Part shown: piece after piece, positions 17,911 through 26,907 of the stretch | Position numbering within the stretch: position 1 is the first letter of the stretch | How the letters are laid out: the number at the start of each line of letters is the position of its first letter | From: Haloarchaeobius sp. FL176 | GTDB lineage: Archaea > Halobacteriota > Halobacteria > Halobacteriales > Natrialbaceae | Assembly (NCBI RefSeq): GCF_024609245.1 | Contig: NZ_JANJYH010000004.1 | Span: forward strand, 186,001 to 250,000 | DNA: 64,000 nt | Direction of reading: 5' to 3' | The notes under the pieces: model-generated | Seen by the model: the letters and a program-made list of their open reading frames with translations, nothing else | What the model was told of the DNA's origin: nothing | Databases searched by the model: none | Made by a program: the position numbers and the translations under genes

Positions 17911-18948
17911 GCCGACCACCTCGTGAGCGGCGACGTGACAGACTGGCACGAGAGTGTCAGCCTGTATGTATTTACGTAACGTTCTGGCACGTAAGAGTAG
18001 TAGTAGTAGCAGTGATCAAGAGGAAGAAGTTGGTTCGCGGGTCGGTCGCTATCGCACTTGAGCCGCTCCCGTCCGGTGTATTTCCCGTTCTTCGCCTCCG
18101 TTCGTGAGTGCCGGGGGGAGCTTTCGGAAGCCGTCTCGAAAAAAATATTCTTTATTGAGGGCGACCCTACTCGTTGCAGAAATCGCCACGATTGAGACGG
18201 TGACGTCCTCACGAGTTCGGCCGTTTCGTCTGCCCCACTCGCGTCTTGGTCGTTACTAACGTCTAACTTATTACTGATCGTCTTATCAGTCGTGGTCGCT
18301 GTGTTGCGTGTTGTGTCTCGCATCGTGTTACCCTAGCCGTGAAGCTGACTGCTGGGCAACACGAGTACCGCGCGAGACTGACCATCCCCGCGATTCGCAA
18401 ACCACGGTCAGTAAGGGATTGTGTCGGGCTCGTGTGCGTCTATATCTCCTTATGGGTCTCGTACGTAAAAATGTAATACCCCTGAAGGTCTGAAACGTCA
18501 TAAAGTGGCGACACTCCTCTATCCCAGCCCAGAAACAGCCCCTACCCGCCCTGATTCATAGACCGCACTAAAACTAAACTCACCGTACAACTGGTTCGAG
18601 AAGTTGCTGTGTTAGAATGTATTGGGGTGAGCGAACTTGTCTTAGGTCCGGGCTGATGTTGAAGGGCGACGGCCGCTCGCGTGTGCTCCGGATGACTGAC
18701 GGTCTGGCTCGATAGCTACTGTGTTTCTGCAGTGCCGCGTATGAGTGCCTCTTGAGCGACTGTGTCGTGACTAGTGAGCACTTTGCGGCGGATATTGAGA
18801 ACGTCTCGCAAGTCGGTCGAATCTGCGCCGACCTCGTCGCCTGGCACCCCAATGTGCGTGACACTGGTGGCTGATCGTGGTGCGTAACACTACCTCGAAG
18901 CCCAGCGGCGCGTGAGCTCCAATTGCCAGGACAACTGCTCCTCAGAAA
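17911..18948. other. 1 kb region without a convincing gene
   Basis: Contains a short AGT microsatellite (about 17997-18010), an A/T-rich stretch near 18140-18160 (gaaaaaaatattctttatt), and the first copy of a 27-base repeat at 18894-18920. Open frames here are short and lack family resemblance. Divergent genes on the left (16609-17910) and the convergent 18949-19827 gene suggest control or replication sequence, but I cannot show it. Confidence 0.5.
18894..18920 (+). repeat. 27-base direct repeat, copy 1
   Basis: ctcgaagcccagcggcgcg and onward matches 19927-19953 at 24 of 27 bases, same orientation. The two copies flank the 18949-19827 gene at a distance of 1033 bases. Confidence 0.7.
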
Positions 18949-19827
18949 TCAGAGTCGGTTACGGAGTTGCTGGAACGTTAGCATCGAGTCAATCCCCGGG
19001 GCATCAATCGCATCGAGTTCCTCGGTTAACTCCCCAATTTTCACTCGTCCGGACTCAATTCCGCGGAGTCTCTTTCGATCAATGTTTACTGGAATCGTGT
19101 CCCCCGCGGTCAACGCTCGCAACACGTTACCGGCGACTTCATGGTTACGAACCACCCATACGGACTCCCCATCGGCGTCCGCTAACACTCGGTAGTCATG
19201 CCGGAGGCTCGAATAGTCGTTAATTCCGCTGCTCACGTCGTCAGGCACCCCGGGGTCAGCGCTGACACGTCCACCCTCCACCTCGACTGTAGCGATACGA
19301 TTGAAGTCAGTATCAACGACGACTAAGTCAGTCCGGCTCCCGCCCTCTCGCGGTGAGACTTCGACCCGGGTGACGTCGTCGCGCGCTGCGTAGTACTGTC
19401 GGGTGAGCTCAACACCGACTCGGTGCGGGGTATCATCACCGGCGTCACCGATATCGAATCCGTGCTTCTTCGTCATCCTGCACGCTTGCTGACCAGCTGG
19501 TGTGACACTGTAGTACCGACGTCGCGCAACCCCTGTATGGAGTTTCAGATATCCTAATGCCTGCAGCTTGTCGTCGTCAATATCATATAGCGTTTTGATC
19601 GTGGATGACATCGATTCGCGGAGGTTGTACCCATCAAGCTCACCGTTCATCGCTTTCACGACAGCCTTCAGGAATACGGCTTCATCGCTCGTTATCCCGT
19701 ACTTTTCCAAATGACGAGCGGTGAACCCGCCGGCATCGACTCGGGTGAGCGGGACGGGTGCGGTGTCACTCCTGCTTTGTCGGAACGGGTCGTGTGGATC
19801 GCGTGGATCCGGTGTGTACTCCCGCAT
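18949..19827 (-). CDS. wHTH protein with possible PD-(D/E)xK-like nuclease fold
   Basis: A 292-residue protein. Residues 40-130 form a winged-helix-like unit (AVFLKAVVKAMNGELDGYNL to RRRYYSVTPAGQQACR, with the Y-S-V-T-P-A-G signature of an archaeal wHTH). The second half has SRTDLVVVDTDFNRIATVEVEGG, strands resembling a restriction-endonuclease core, where D and E-x-E replace the usual D and E-x-K. If so, the catalytic lysine is missing. The end is helical. The ATG at 19827 is chosen. It is flanked by 27-base direct repeats and lies in a repeat-rich stretch, so a DNA-binding role in element maintenance is plausible. Confidence 0.7.
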   Translation of the reverse strand: MREYTPDPRDPHDPFRQSRSDTAPVPLTRVDAGGFTARHLEKYGITSDEAVFLKAVVKAMNGELDGYNLRESMSSTIKTLYDIDDDKLQALGYLKLHTGVARRRYYSVTPAGQQACRMTKKHGFDIGDAGDDTPHRVGVELTRQYYAARDDVTRVEVSPREGGSRTDLVVVDTDFNRIATVEVEGGRVSADPGVPDDVSSGINDYSSLRHDYRVLADADGESVWVVRNHEVAGNVLRALTAGDTIPVNIDRKRLRGIESGRVKIGELTEELDAIDAPGIDSMLTFQQLRNRL

Positions 19828-20312
19828 TGTGTTGTTTTTCTGGTTCAGGTATAATGTCTCCTTGCTGTGGGGATCTTCGTGTGGTTTTCACACGGGGATG
19901 ACACTCACCCTGACCGTAGTCACTGTCTCGAAGCCCAGTGGCGCATGAGCGCCCGGGACCCCAAGTGGGGCGAAAACGTCTCAACTCTCTGGGAGGTAAA
20001 TCCTCCACCTCATCTATACCCAAACACATATGCGGGCGTGAGAGGCGATATTACACCCTGGCAAAACCCTTCTGTGGTCGCAGAACTCTTTGTAGCGTCT
20101 ATAAGAGCCTTAGCTACCGCGCGGAGTTTTCAAAACTTAGATGTTTGAGATGATTGCCCTGAATGGGTTTCCGCGCATGGTTTTCGCATCCCGTTGTTTC
20201 GTTTTCGCACGGGGTTTCGCCACGGCCACACCTATTCCGCGTAGGGTTTTCACATGGGTGCGGAACCCCCCTGCGGAAACTTATGGGCGTGGCGGCACCA
20301 CCTTGACATGTG
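19828..20312. repeat. Control region with four GTTTTC-type direct repeats
   Basis: Four direct copies share GTTTTC(A/G)CA(C/T): 19883-19896, 20179-20192, 20200-20213 and 20245-20258. Three continue GGG and one CCC. They lie upstream of the 20313 gene and end about 55 bases from its start. The second 27-base repeat copy is at 19927-19953. The last copy is followed by a TATA-like ttatgg centred about 30 bases before the ATG at 20313. They could be iterons or regulator binding sites. No gene is seen. Confidence 0.55.
19927..19953 (+). repeat. 27-base direct repeat, copy 2
   Basis: ctcgaagcccagtggcgca and onward; 24 of 27 bases match 18894-18920. Confidence 0.7.
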
Positions 20313-21134
20313 ATGACAGAGACAGAGTTGGACGATGAAAATCAGATGACCTTGGCGGACATCGATAACATCGATGACACTGACAGTGACGGTGACAAGT
20401 ACTGCGTGATTGTGCACCAACCAACACGGCGCGAACTAGGCGATGCGTCACGGTCGTGCTTAGCGCACGCGAACCAGATTGTCGATGGGCGCGGAGTCGA
20501 TTCTACTGACCGTGCAAAAGCCGGCCGTAACATCACGACCGGTGAGCTGTACGATCGCGCAGTCCCTATAACGGGCGGTGGGATTGCGGTAGGTGTGGTC
20601 CGCGAACCTATCGTGACGAATGGTGTGAGCGTGAGCGAGAAGACCGACGACATTCGTCACGTCGTCGTTGACAGTCTCAATACGCTCGGTGAGGATCATG
20701 CAGAGATACGTGACAGGGTCGAAACGCTGGTCAGTGCGGGTGTAACTGTCTACCTGAACGATACTGCTGCAGAGATTGACAGTGCGAACTGCGACGCGTT
20801 GCTGGCTGGGTTGCTGTCGCTCGATAAGGCCGGGGTTGAGCTGCAGCGGGAGGCTGAGGTGCAGGACGTCCGGGACTGGATCGGGTCGAAGGAACTCCCT
20901 GACCGTGGGCGCGCGCCATTGGGGTTCGAATATGTCGATGGTGAGCTGGTGACTGCAGAGAATTACGATGAGGTGCGCGCGGTGCTGTCGCTGGCCCGCG
21001 CTGACCCTGACGGTGATCGGGAACTGTCGAAGCGGAAGGCTGCGGATCGTCTCGGCGTTGCTCCGCGGACGATCGGGCGTGCGCTCGATAACCTCGCTCG
21101 GTACGGGCTCGAAGGGGAGGACACTGAGGAGTGA
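20313..21134 (+). CDS. Serine-recombinase-like protein lacking the catalytic serine motif
   Basis: A 273-residue protein. Its second half matches the regulatory/DNA-binding part of haloarchaeal serine resolvases: RGRAPLGFEYVDGELVTAENYDEVRAVLSL, then SKRKAADRLGVAPRTIGRALDNLARYGL, a helix-turn-helix. The first half retains the resolvase fold order (KYCVIVHQPTRREL, then HVVVDSLNTLG and VSAGVTVYLND), but the normal Y-x-R-x-S catalytic segment reads YCVIVHQPTR. No serine stands where the nucleophile should be. It is probably a DNA-binding regulator or partition-like factor derived from a recombinase. Compare the intact recombinase at 48121-48789. The ATG at 20313 is preferred to the GTG three bases earlier. 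Confidence 0.75.
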   Translation: MTETELDDENQMTLADIDNIDDTDSDGDKYCVIVHQPTRRELGDASRSCLAHANQIVDGRGVDSTDRAKAGRNITTGELYDRAVPITGGGIAVGVVREPIVTNGVSVSEKTDDIRHVVVDSLNTLGEDHAEIRDRVETLVSAGVTVYLNDTAAEIDSANCDALLAGLLSLDKAGVELQREAEVQDVRDWIGSKELPDRGRAPLGFEYVDGELVTAENYDEVRAVLSLARADPDGDRELSKRKAADRLGVAPRTIGRALDNLARYGLEGEDTEE

Positions 21135-21504
21135 GCGGTCTAGGGTGTCTGCCCCTCACCCGCGGGTTAGAGCCAGTCGTTGACTCTGGGCGATAACATT
21201 GTGCGGTCACTGTGGGTGATCGCAAGGGGTGGCAAGGGAGAACACAGATCCTGACCCCAGTGGTTGGGGGTACAGAGTTGCCGCTTTGCGTTACCGGGTA
21301 GTATGGTCGTGGTGGCAGTGCGTGGTCCGTCCTGTTAGTGTTCTGTGTTCGTGCTCGCTTTTCGTGTCCGTTGGGGGCGATAACATTTCGTGCTAACACT
21401 GCGCGGTCACTGTGGGCAATAACACTGTCCGACCACCGTGGTTGCTCACCGTGGGTGGCTGGGGAGAACACGATTCCTGACCACAGTAGTTGACAAGAAA
21501 CCGG
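21135..21504. repeat. Paired long direct repeats, gene-free
   Basis: Unit A is at 21195-21216 and 21395-21416 (20 of 22 bases, exactly 200 bases apart, core gcggtcactgtggg). Unit B is at 21236-21266 and 21462-21492 (gggagaacac, then cctgacc and agt.gttg). A third shared stretch, tatggtcgtg.tggcag, is at about 21302-21320 and again near 21737-21755. The region is G/T-rich on the plus strand and has no gene. It could be a centromere- or origin-like element, or binding sites for the recombinase-like protein just upstream. Confidence 0.6.
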
Positions 21505-21681
21505 CTACTGTTCGCGCTCTGCGCTCAATTCTTCTTCCAATTCATCGAGCTCTTCATCGTCCACCTGACCCTCGGCCCCGTCTTCACCGCCTAGGTTGCC
21601 GATCGGGCGTCTAAACATCCGTTTGAGTTGGGTGAGGGTGGCTGCGGCGCGGCGGGTCTCCCCGTCCTCGTCACCGTCCAT
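21505..21681 (-). CDS. Small acidic hypothetical protein
   Basis: 58 residues from the ATG at 21681, starting MDGDEDGETRRAAATLTQLK. It has a short basic helix (LTQLKRMFRRPIGNLGG) and a very acidic C-terminal helix. Charge separation suggests a small DNA- or protein-binding factor. ggagg lies about 15 bases upstream, so the start is uncertain. No family recognised. Confidence 0.5.
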   Translation of the reverse strand: MDGDEDGETRRAAATLTQLKRMFRRPIGNLGGEDGAEGQVDDEELDELEEELSAEREQ

Positions 21682-21806
21682 GGTGTGAGAGACGCCTCCA
21701 GTTGACAAAAGAGTCAGTGCCGGTTGGTATCGGCAGTATGGTCGTGCTGGCAGGGCACCCCGACTACTGCCAGACCGGCCGTTGACAGTAAGACGTCTCC
21801 CGACGG

Positions 21807-21965
21807 TCACGGGGGGTACTTGAACGTCTCCTCAATACGCTGGTGGAGTTTGTGATCCGAGGATTCCGAGGAAATCCGGAACTCGCTAATGTCTTCTAAT
21901 GTAACACTCCCGGTGAGCTCTCCGGGCTTTCCCATCACCTGTTCCACGGACACGTTCTCGTTCAT
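21807..21965 (-). CDS. Small hypothetical protein, 52 residues
   Basis: Open from the ATG at 21965 (MNENVSVEQVMGKPGELTGS) to a TGA at 21807. It has a mixed strand/helix pattern (SVTLEDISEFRISSESSDHK), good codon use for this element and an acidic composition. It follows the PHP-domain ATPase gene on the same strand by 84 bases and could be its last operon member. No family recognised. Confidence 0.45.
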   Translation of the reverse strand: MNENVSVEQVMGKPGELTGSVTLEDISEFRISSESSDHKLHQRIEETFKYPP

Positions 21966-22049
21966 GTCTGTGTTACAATTTCGGGCCTATTATTCGTGAG
22001 AACGAGAAAACCTGGAATATAGAGAATACCGTAGTTTTAGAAGACGGCC

Positions 22050-24614
22050 TTAATTCAATTGGAGTGCCCCGTATTTTTCAGTTCGTTCATTGAACGCGTC
22101 TTCACCACCTTCGAGAATCTTTTTTGCTTTTCTGCGTACGTCAGGATCGTCAATTGAGCCACGTTCCTGAATGAATCCCTGTCGGCCGTTGCAGAACATG
22201 ACGTTGATTTTCTCAGCATCCCCTAGTATTGGGAGATTGGCGTTATGCGTGGCGGCGATAATCTGGCGGTTTTCCTTGACTTGGCTAGCCATTTCTACGA
22301 CTTCATCATAGATATATTCGTTATCAAGCATATCTTCGGGTTGGTCAACAATAAGAGGCTTCTCACGTTCCAGCATTGCGATAGACAAGAGTGCCGTACA
22401 CTTCTGACCGTCCGACATGTCGTCAAGAGCTTTCCACTCTCCTTCATGCTGAATCTCAATTATGGGTTTGTCATGAAGCTCTTTGATTTGGAGTTCATGA
22501 AGCTGATTCCTGAGGTTATCGAATCCTACTACATTCTCCGCGGCAGTCGGTGTCAATCCAACATCATCGATGAGCCGTTGGGTATCCTTACCACGGATAA
22601 TCTCGAACAGTATCTCTGGATCAAACTCTTCAGTGATAGATTCCTTATCGGTGGTCCGAACATTCGACCCATTCAGAACGTCATTAAACCAGGATTGGAA
22701 ACTCTCCCGGTCTCCGTCTGGGTCTAATCGGACTCGAATATTATGAAGTGATTCGGTAATATTCGTAATTCCCGCCCGTCTTGTATCCGTGATCCCACGA
22801 CGAACATCCCGCAGTTGACTCAGGAGTTCTTGTCGTTCATTTTCTAAATCTTGGATTTCATTTTCTTTCTCATCCAAATCATTCTCTAAAGCATCGAGTT
22901 CCGCCGCTTCATCTTTTAGCTCGAAGTATTCGTCAATATCGACGCCTGTTTCGTCCTCAATTTCGTCTGCTAGCCGTTGATACTCGGTTTGTCTATCGTC
23001 TTCCCGCTCGCTCCATTCATCAATTGAATCGGACAGTTGGCTCCTCGCAGCCTCAATACGATCTTCAATGTCACTAATTGCCTGAACAACATCGTCCTGT
23101 GCTTCTTCAGCAATCTGATTGGCCTCCGCAAGCAGTTCATTGTTCGGTGTGTCTTCTGGTTCGGTAGCGGGTACCGTCGGGAGCTCTTCCTCCGTAGGAA
23201 TTGTATCGGCTAGGTCGTCTATTGAGTCTTCAAGTCGGTCTAAGTGAGTCTTTTCATCATCCCAGGAGTTCTGATCATCAAGAAATTCCTCGACACCGCT
23301 ATCTTCCATCAGCGCCAAGTTTTCTCGAACGGCATCATAATCCGTAATGTCGCTTTCTATCCGATCTCGGGCTGTCCGTGCACTATTCAACGCCTGCGCG
23401 TTACTCCGGAGTTCTGATTTCAACTCTTCCCGCTCGCGTTTCTGCTCGCCAAAATCGAAGTATGAGTCAATCAGGTCAAGCTGGTCAGAGGTGTTTCGGG
23501 CTTGTGCGAGTAACTGACCTTGGCTGTGAATTTCCAGGTCAAAGAACTCGTCCCGGAACGTTTCGATCCCAATATCTGCTTCCGTCCCGTCTGCCCGATT
23601 CACAACTGGGTCTTCACCGTATGTCCGACAAACCCAGTAGGTGTCTCCAGCCTCAGTTATCACCTGTACCTTGATCTCGCCGTCAGGAGCCATCGTGGCC
23701 TCAATCAAGCTGTGGTAATCCTCCCTAATTCGGTCCGGACGGGGATCAATATCAAACGCGTACCTGACTTGCTGTATTACCGATGATTTTCCGGTTCCCT
23801 TACCGCCAATGAGGGAATTCAGGTTGGGACTGAGTTGAACTGCCCTATCATCGAAAAAGGGCCCATCGAAGCGGATTGCGTTGATATACGGATGGTCGTA
23901 TTCAGCCTTTTCAAAGCGGATGCGTGACTCAGGATCAGATAACGCAGTCTGGAATCCCTCGAATGAGGGTTCGGTCATCTTCAAGTACGTGAATCCCCGG
24001 CCGAGATCATCTGGATGGTGGGCGTCTGAGGACCGGACTGCTGGGAATGCCGGGAATTCCTCACGAATAGCTGGGTCAACAACTTCAATTGCAGCGACTA
24101 AGTCTGGGTTGAAGATCTTATCTCGAATGTTTCCAGATTCTGTTTCTTCAAGTGCCCCAGAGTTAGCATCAATATGCGCGAGTACTGCCAAGCCACCTCG
24201 TTCTCTAATTTCACTACAGATTTCTGGGATACTCTGGGAAGCTTGCGTACTGCTTGGATCTGTCGGGTCGATGCTAATGGTATGCAATAGTGCCGTGATT
24301 TCGTCTACCTTTTGGGGAGGGAAAATCCCGACTAGGTGAATCTGATTATCCCCACCCTGGGGTGTAGTTATCTCAACTCCCGGGAGAATTTGAAGTTCCT
24401 CTTCCCGCTCTTCTGCCGCATCTTGTAGTTCATCAAACCAGCCAGTGCAGTTGTGGTCAGCGGCGACCACAAGTTCGAGTCCTTCTTCGACAAACGCGTC
24501 TACTAGGTCCTCTGGTGAAATATCGGCCTCATAATCGTATGAGCCAGGAGTATGGACGTGGAGGTCCGCTTTACGAAATTCCGCACCACTATTCCCACGG
24601 GTAACCGGATTCAT
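22050..24614 (-). CDS. PHP phosphoesterase domain fused to SMC-like ATPase (TrlF-like)
   Basis: An 854-residue protein. Residues 15-240 are a PHP (polymerase and histidinol phosphatase) domain: KADLHVHTPGSYDYEA (H19, H21), then AADHN, GVEITTPQ and VLAHIDANSG, the expected metal ligands. The rest is an ABC/SMC-type ATPase split by a coiled coil of about 380-620. Walker A SLIGGKGTGKSSVIQQ is near residue 270. Walker B IVDQPEDMLDNEYIYDE is near 760, followed by ATHNANLPILGDAEKI. This arrangement corresponds to proteins called TrlF-like AAA ATPases. It likely hydrolyses phosphoesters, perhaps DNA ends, in response to ATP. The ATG at 24614 gives the exact PHP start. A defence role is likely from the setting but unproven. 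Confidence 0.88.
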   Translation of the reverse strand: MNPVTRGNSGAEFRKADLHVHTPGSYDYEADISPEDLVDAFVEEGLELVVAADHNCTGWFDELQDAAEEREEELQILPGVEITTPQGGDNQIHLVGIFPPQKVDEITALLHTISIDPTDPSSTQASQSIPEICSEIRERGGLAVLAHIDANSGALEETESGNIRDKIFNPDLVAAIEVVDPAIREEFPAFPAVRSSDAHHPDDLGRGFTYLKMTEPSFEGFQTALSDPESRIRFEKAEYDHPYINAIRFDGPFFDDRAVQLSPNLNSLIGGKGTGKSSVIQQVRYAFDIDPRPDRIREDYHSLIEATMAPDGEIKVQVITEAGDTYWVCRTYGEDPVVNRADGTEADIGIETFRDEFFDLEIHSQGQLLAQARNTSDQLDLIDSYFDFGEQKREREELKSELRSNAQALNSARTARDRIESDITDYDAVRENLALMEDSGVEEFLDDQNSWDDEKTHLDRLEDSIDDLADTIPTEEELPTVPATEPEDTPNNELLAEANQIAEEAQDDVVQAISDIEDRIEAARSQLSDSIDEWSEREDDRQTEYQRLADEIEDETGVDIDEYFELKDEAAELDALENDLDEKENEIQDLENERQELLSQLRDVRRGITDTRRAGITNITESLHNIRVRLDPDGDRESFQSWFNDVLNGSNVRTTDKESITEEFDPEILFEIIRGKDTQRLIDDVGLTPTAAENVVGFDNLRNQLHELQIKELHDKPIIEIQHEGEWKALDDMSDGQKCTALLSIAMLEREKPLIVDQPEDMLDNEYIYDEVVEMASQVKENRQIIAATHNANLPILGDAEKINVMFCNGRQGFIQERGSIDDPDVRRKAKKILEGGEDAFNERTEKYGALQLN

Positions 24615-24864
24615 AGTAAATTCATCTAAATCGTATTAATGTAAGTCTTGATATCAGCAACCCCACACATTCACCGTCGCTTTAAATTGTATTAATATAA
24701 GAAGGTAATTTCACTCAGTAGTTCTAAAAATAGCCATATACGGTCGTGGATCTCCGCAATAACGTCGGACCGACTTTTCGCTGTATGGGATCCTGCTATG
24801 TCGGTTCGCACTCACATTTTGTATTGAATACTTCTAGTCAAATGTGTGGAAATACCTGTGGCGT

Positions 24865-26907
24865 TCAGAAATTGACTATATTGTACTGATCTGAGAAGGC
24901 GTCTTTGTCGGCCATATTTGTATCCGCGATTCCGAGGATGAGTTGGAACTCCGGAAGGAAATCTGGGAGTTGCTGAAGGAAATTCGTGATGTCCGGAGTG
25001 TTTCTAGTGTCTGGTGACTCGGAATACGGGGAGTCGATGATGAATAAGCGTAGTGGGAGCGTATCTCCGTGTTTTGTTAGCTGATTAAGCACTGCTGTAT
25101 GGAACAGGAGGGCCGTGAGTTTGCCCTCGTTAGAGTTTTCGTTCGGACGATCAGATGGAATATCGTCCCCATCACGAACACGAATAGTAAAGTCATATCC
25201 GCCGTCTGAATCGAAATCCACGGTAAAGGCGTCCGATAGTGTTCCTTCCTCAAAAATATCCAATAGGTTCTCCATCGTCGTTGCCAGATTAGTCCGTATC
25301 TCTTCGCGCTCTCTGTTGATCTGATTCTGGACGACCCTTTCAAATGTTTTCAGAGAGTCTTTTTTCTCGACCTTCTTTTTTCGACTCTCGTAAACTTCCT
25401 CAAGTTCAGGGAGGCGATCTTCCTGCATGTCTTCAATTGTCTCACGCTTGGCGTTGAGCTCAATCTGTAGATTTGTTGCTTTTTCGTTCAGTTCCTCCAC
25501 TGTAGACTGCAATTCGTTCTTTCTGTCCAGCAACTCTTTCTCGTCAGATTGCTGAATTTGAGCTCTTACGTTCTCAAGTTCCGTCTCGTAATCGTCAATG
25601 CGAGATTCCAGAAGTTCTATCTCACCCTGAATACGCTGCCGTTGTTCCTGCGCTTCCTCTAATGCTTCTTCCCGCTGTTCGCGTTCAACGATTTTCTCCT
25701 CCACATCGCGTTCCGTCCCAACTTCAATGCGTTCCGACGGGACACTTTTTCTACAGAGGGGGCAATCTCCATCGTTCAGGAGCCGACGGCGTTGGTCATC
25801 ATCAACCTCGTTTGTACAGATTGGGCACCGATCTGGGACGCTCATGTACTTCTGGAGTTCTTGGGAGGGTTCGTGAAGATGCTCCCCCATATCCATTTCT
25901 TGGTACCGGTTGATCTTCTGCTCAACCGTCCTAAGCTGCGACAGATACTCTTGCCGCTCATCCTGAAGCTTATTGATCTGCCGCTTTATCTCTGTCTCCT
26001 GTGCTTCTAAATCCTCAAGCTCGTCTTTATGACCTAGCAAGTCCTGCGTCCTACGTAGTTCTGATTTCCGGTCGTTAAGCTTCGCTTCTACTTGCTCCTG
26101 TTCCCCCTGAAGAGACTCTATGTCGTCTTGGAGTTTCGAGACCCTGCTTTCCACATCTGCGAGATCCTCTGCCGCAGTCTTTTCGTCCTCCGATAGTTCA
26201 AGTTCGTTGTTGCGGTATCGGGAACTCTCGGTAATGACAGAGGCAAGATTAATCCCGAACAGCATATCGAGGTACTTGCTCTTCTTCTGCCATTTCAAGA
26301 AGATCTTGAAATTCCCAGGCATCAAGCAAAACAAAGAGAAGGTATTGTATCTTCCGAGCTGCTTGGATTCAATCGGCCAAAGCCCCACTGCTCGTGATAC
26401 TTCTTCTTGAGTATTCGGGCTACCCCATCCGAGATCATCCAAGTCCTGTGGATCAGTATTCAGTCGGATAGTTTCGCTATAACCGCTTCCGTTGGTTAGA
26501 GTACGGCGGATTAAATGATCAGAACCGTCTACGGACCAGTTCCCAGTTGTAACGAGTGTCGATTTACCATCTCGAATCGGTCCAGTGAGCTTAATTCGCT
26601 GATCCTCTTGTCGTCCAAGAAGATTAAATCTGACAGCCTCTAGTGAGCTTGTCTTTCCCTCTTCATTCTCTCCAAATAAGATCGTTCTCTCATTCCCGAA
26701 GTCAATTGAGTTCTCCTTAATCACTCTGAAATTCTCGATATCCAAATGTCGGAGTTTCAGCTCATCAACAGAGTACTCAAGACTTCCATAGTTGTCTACT
26801 AGAAGCGACTCACAAAGATCCGTATGTTCCTCCGGAACCCCTTCCTCAGAGACCCGTTCCAAGATCTCGTCGATAACTTCGTCACGCTCGGGCATTTTCA
26901 AACTCAC
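24865..26907 (-). CDS. Rad50/RecN-like ATPase with zinc-hook cysteines
   Basis: A 680-residue SMC-like protein. The N-terminal half-site has LRHLDIENFRVIKENSIDFG and a degenerate Walker A, FGENEEGKTSS (residues 78-87). Long coiled coils span about 230-560. They are interrupted by two closely spaced CxxC units (CPICTNEVDDDQ, then CPLCRKS, about residues 359-384), a zinc-hook-like turn but with four cysteines in one chain. The C-terminal half-site has LRLFIIDSPYSESPD (Walker B-like) and LILGIADTNM. It starts within the end of the gene above (26-base overlap) and is the last gene of a four-gene operon, so it probably powers a complex with the other three products. Confidence 0.85.
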   Translation of the reverse strand: MSLKMPERDEVIDEILERVSEEGVPEEHTDLCESLLVDNYGSLEYSVDELKLRHLDIENFRVIKENSIDFGNERTILFGENEEGKTSSLEAVRFNLLGRQEDQRIKLTGPIRDGKSTLVTTGNWSVDGSDHLIRRTLTNGSGYSETIRLNTDPQDLDDLGWGSPNTQEEVSRAVGLWPIESKQLGRYNTFSLFCLMPGNFKIFLKWQKKSKYLDMLFGINLASVITESSRYRNNELELSEDEKTAAEDLADVESRVSKLQDDIESLQGEQEQVEAKLNDRKSELRRTQDLLGHKDELEDLEAQETEIKRQINKLQDERQEYLSQLRTVEQKINRYQEMDMGEHLHEPSQELQKYMSVPDRCPICTNEVDDDQRRRLLNDGDCPLCRKSVPSERIEVGTERDVEEKIVEREQREEALEEAQEQRQRIQGEIELLESRIDDYETELENVRAQIQQSDEKELLDRKNELQSTVEELNEKATNLQIELNAKRETIEDMQEDRLPELEEVYESRKKKVEKKDSLKTFERVVQNQINREREEIRTNLATTMENLLDIFEEGTLSDAFTVDFDSDGGYDFTIRVRDGDDIPSDRPNENSNEGKLTALLFHTAVLNQLTKHGDTLPLRLFIIDSPYSESPDTRNTPDITNFLQQLPDFLPEFQLILGIADTNMADKDAFSDQYNIVNF

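Noticed and set aside
17907-18323. 138-codon frame upstream of the HNH operon
   Set aside because: Low-complexity Thr/Ser/Asp start, tyrosine run from a microsatellite, no family resemblance and it ends inside the next gene on the same strand.
18580-18864. 94-codon frame in the 1 kb gap
   Set aside because: No codon bias or motif, and no supported start site.
19867-20153. Two overlapping plus-strand frames in the repeat region
   Set aside because: Composition follows the repeats; no family resemblance and no promoter or binding site.
19828-21504. CRISPR array
   Set aside because: The repeats are few, irregularly spaced and imperfect, and no Cas genes are present.
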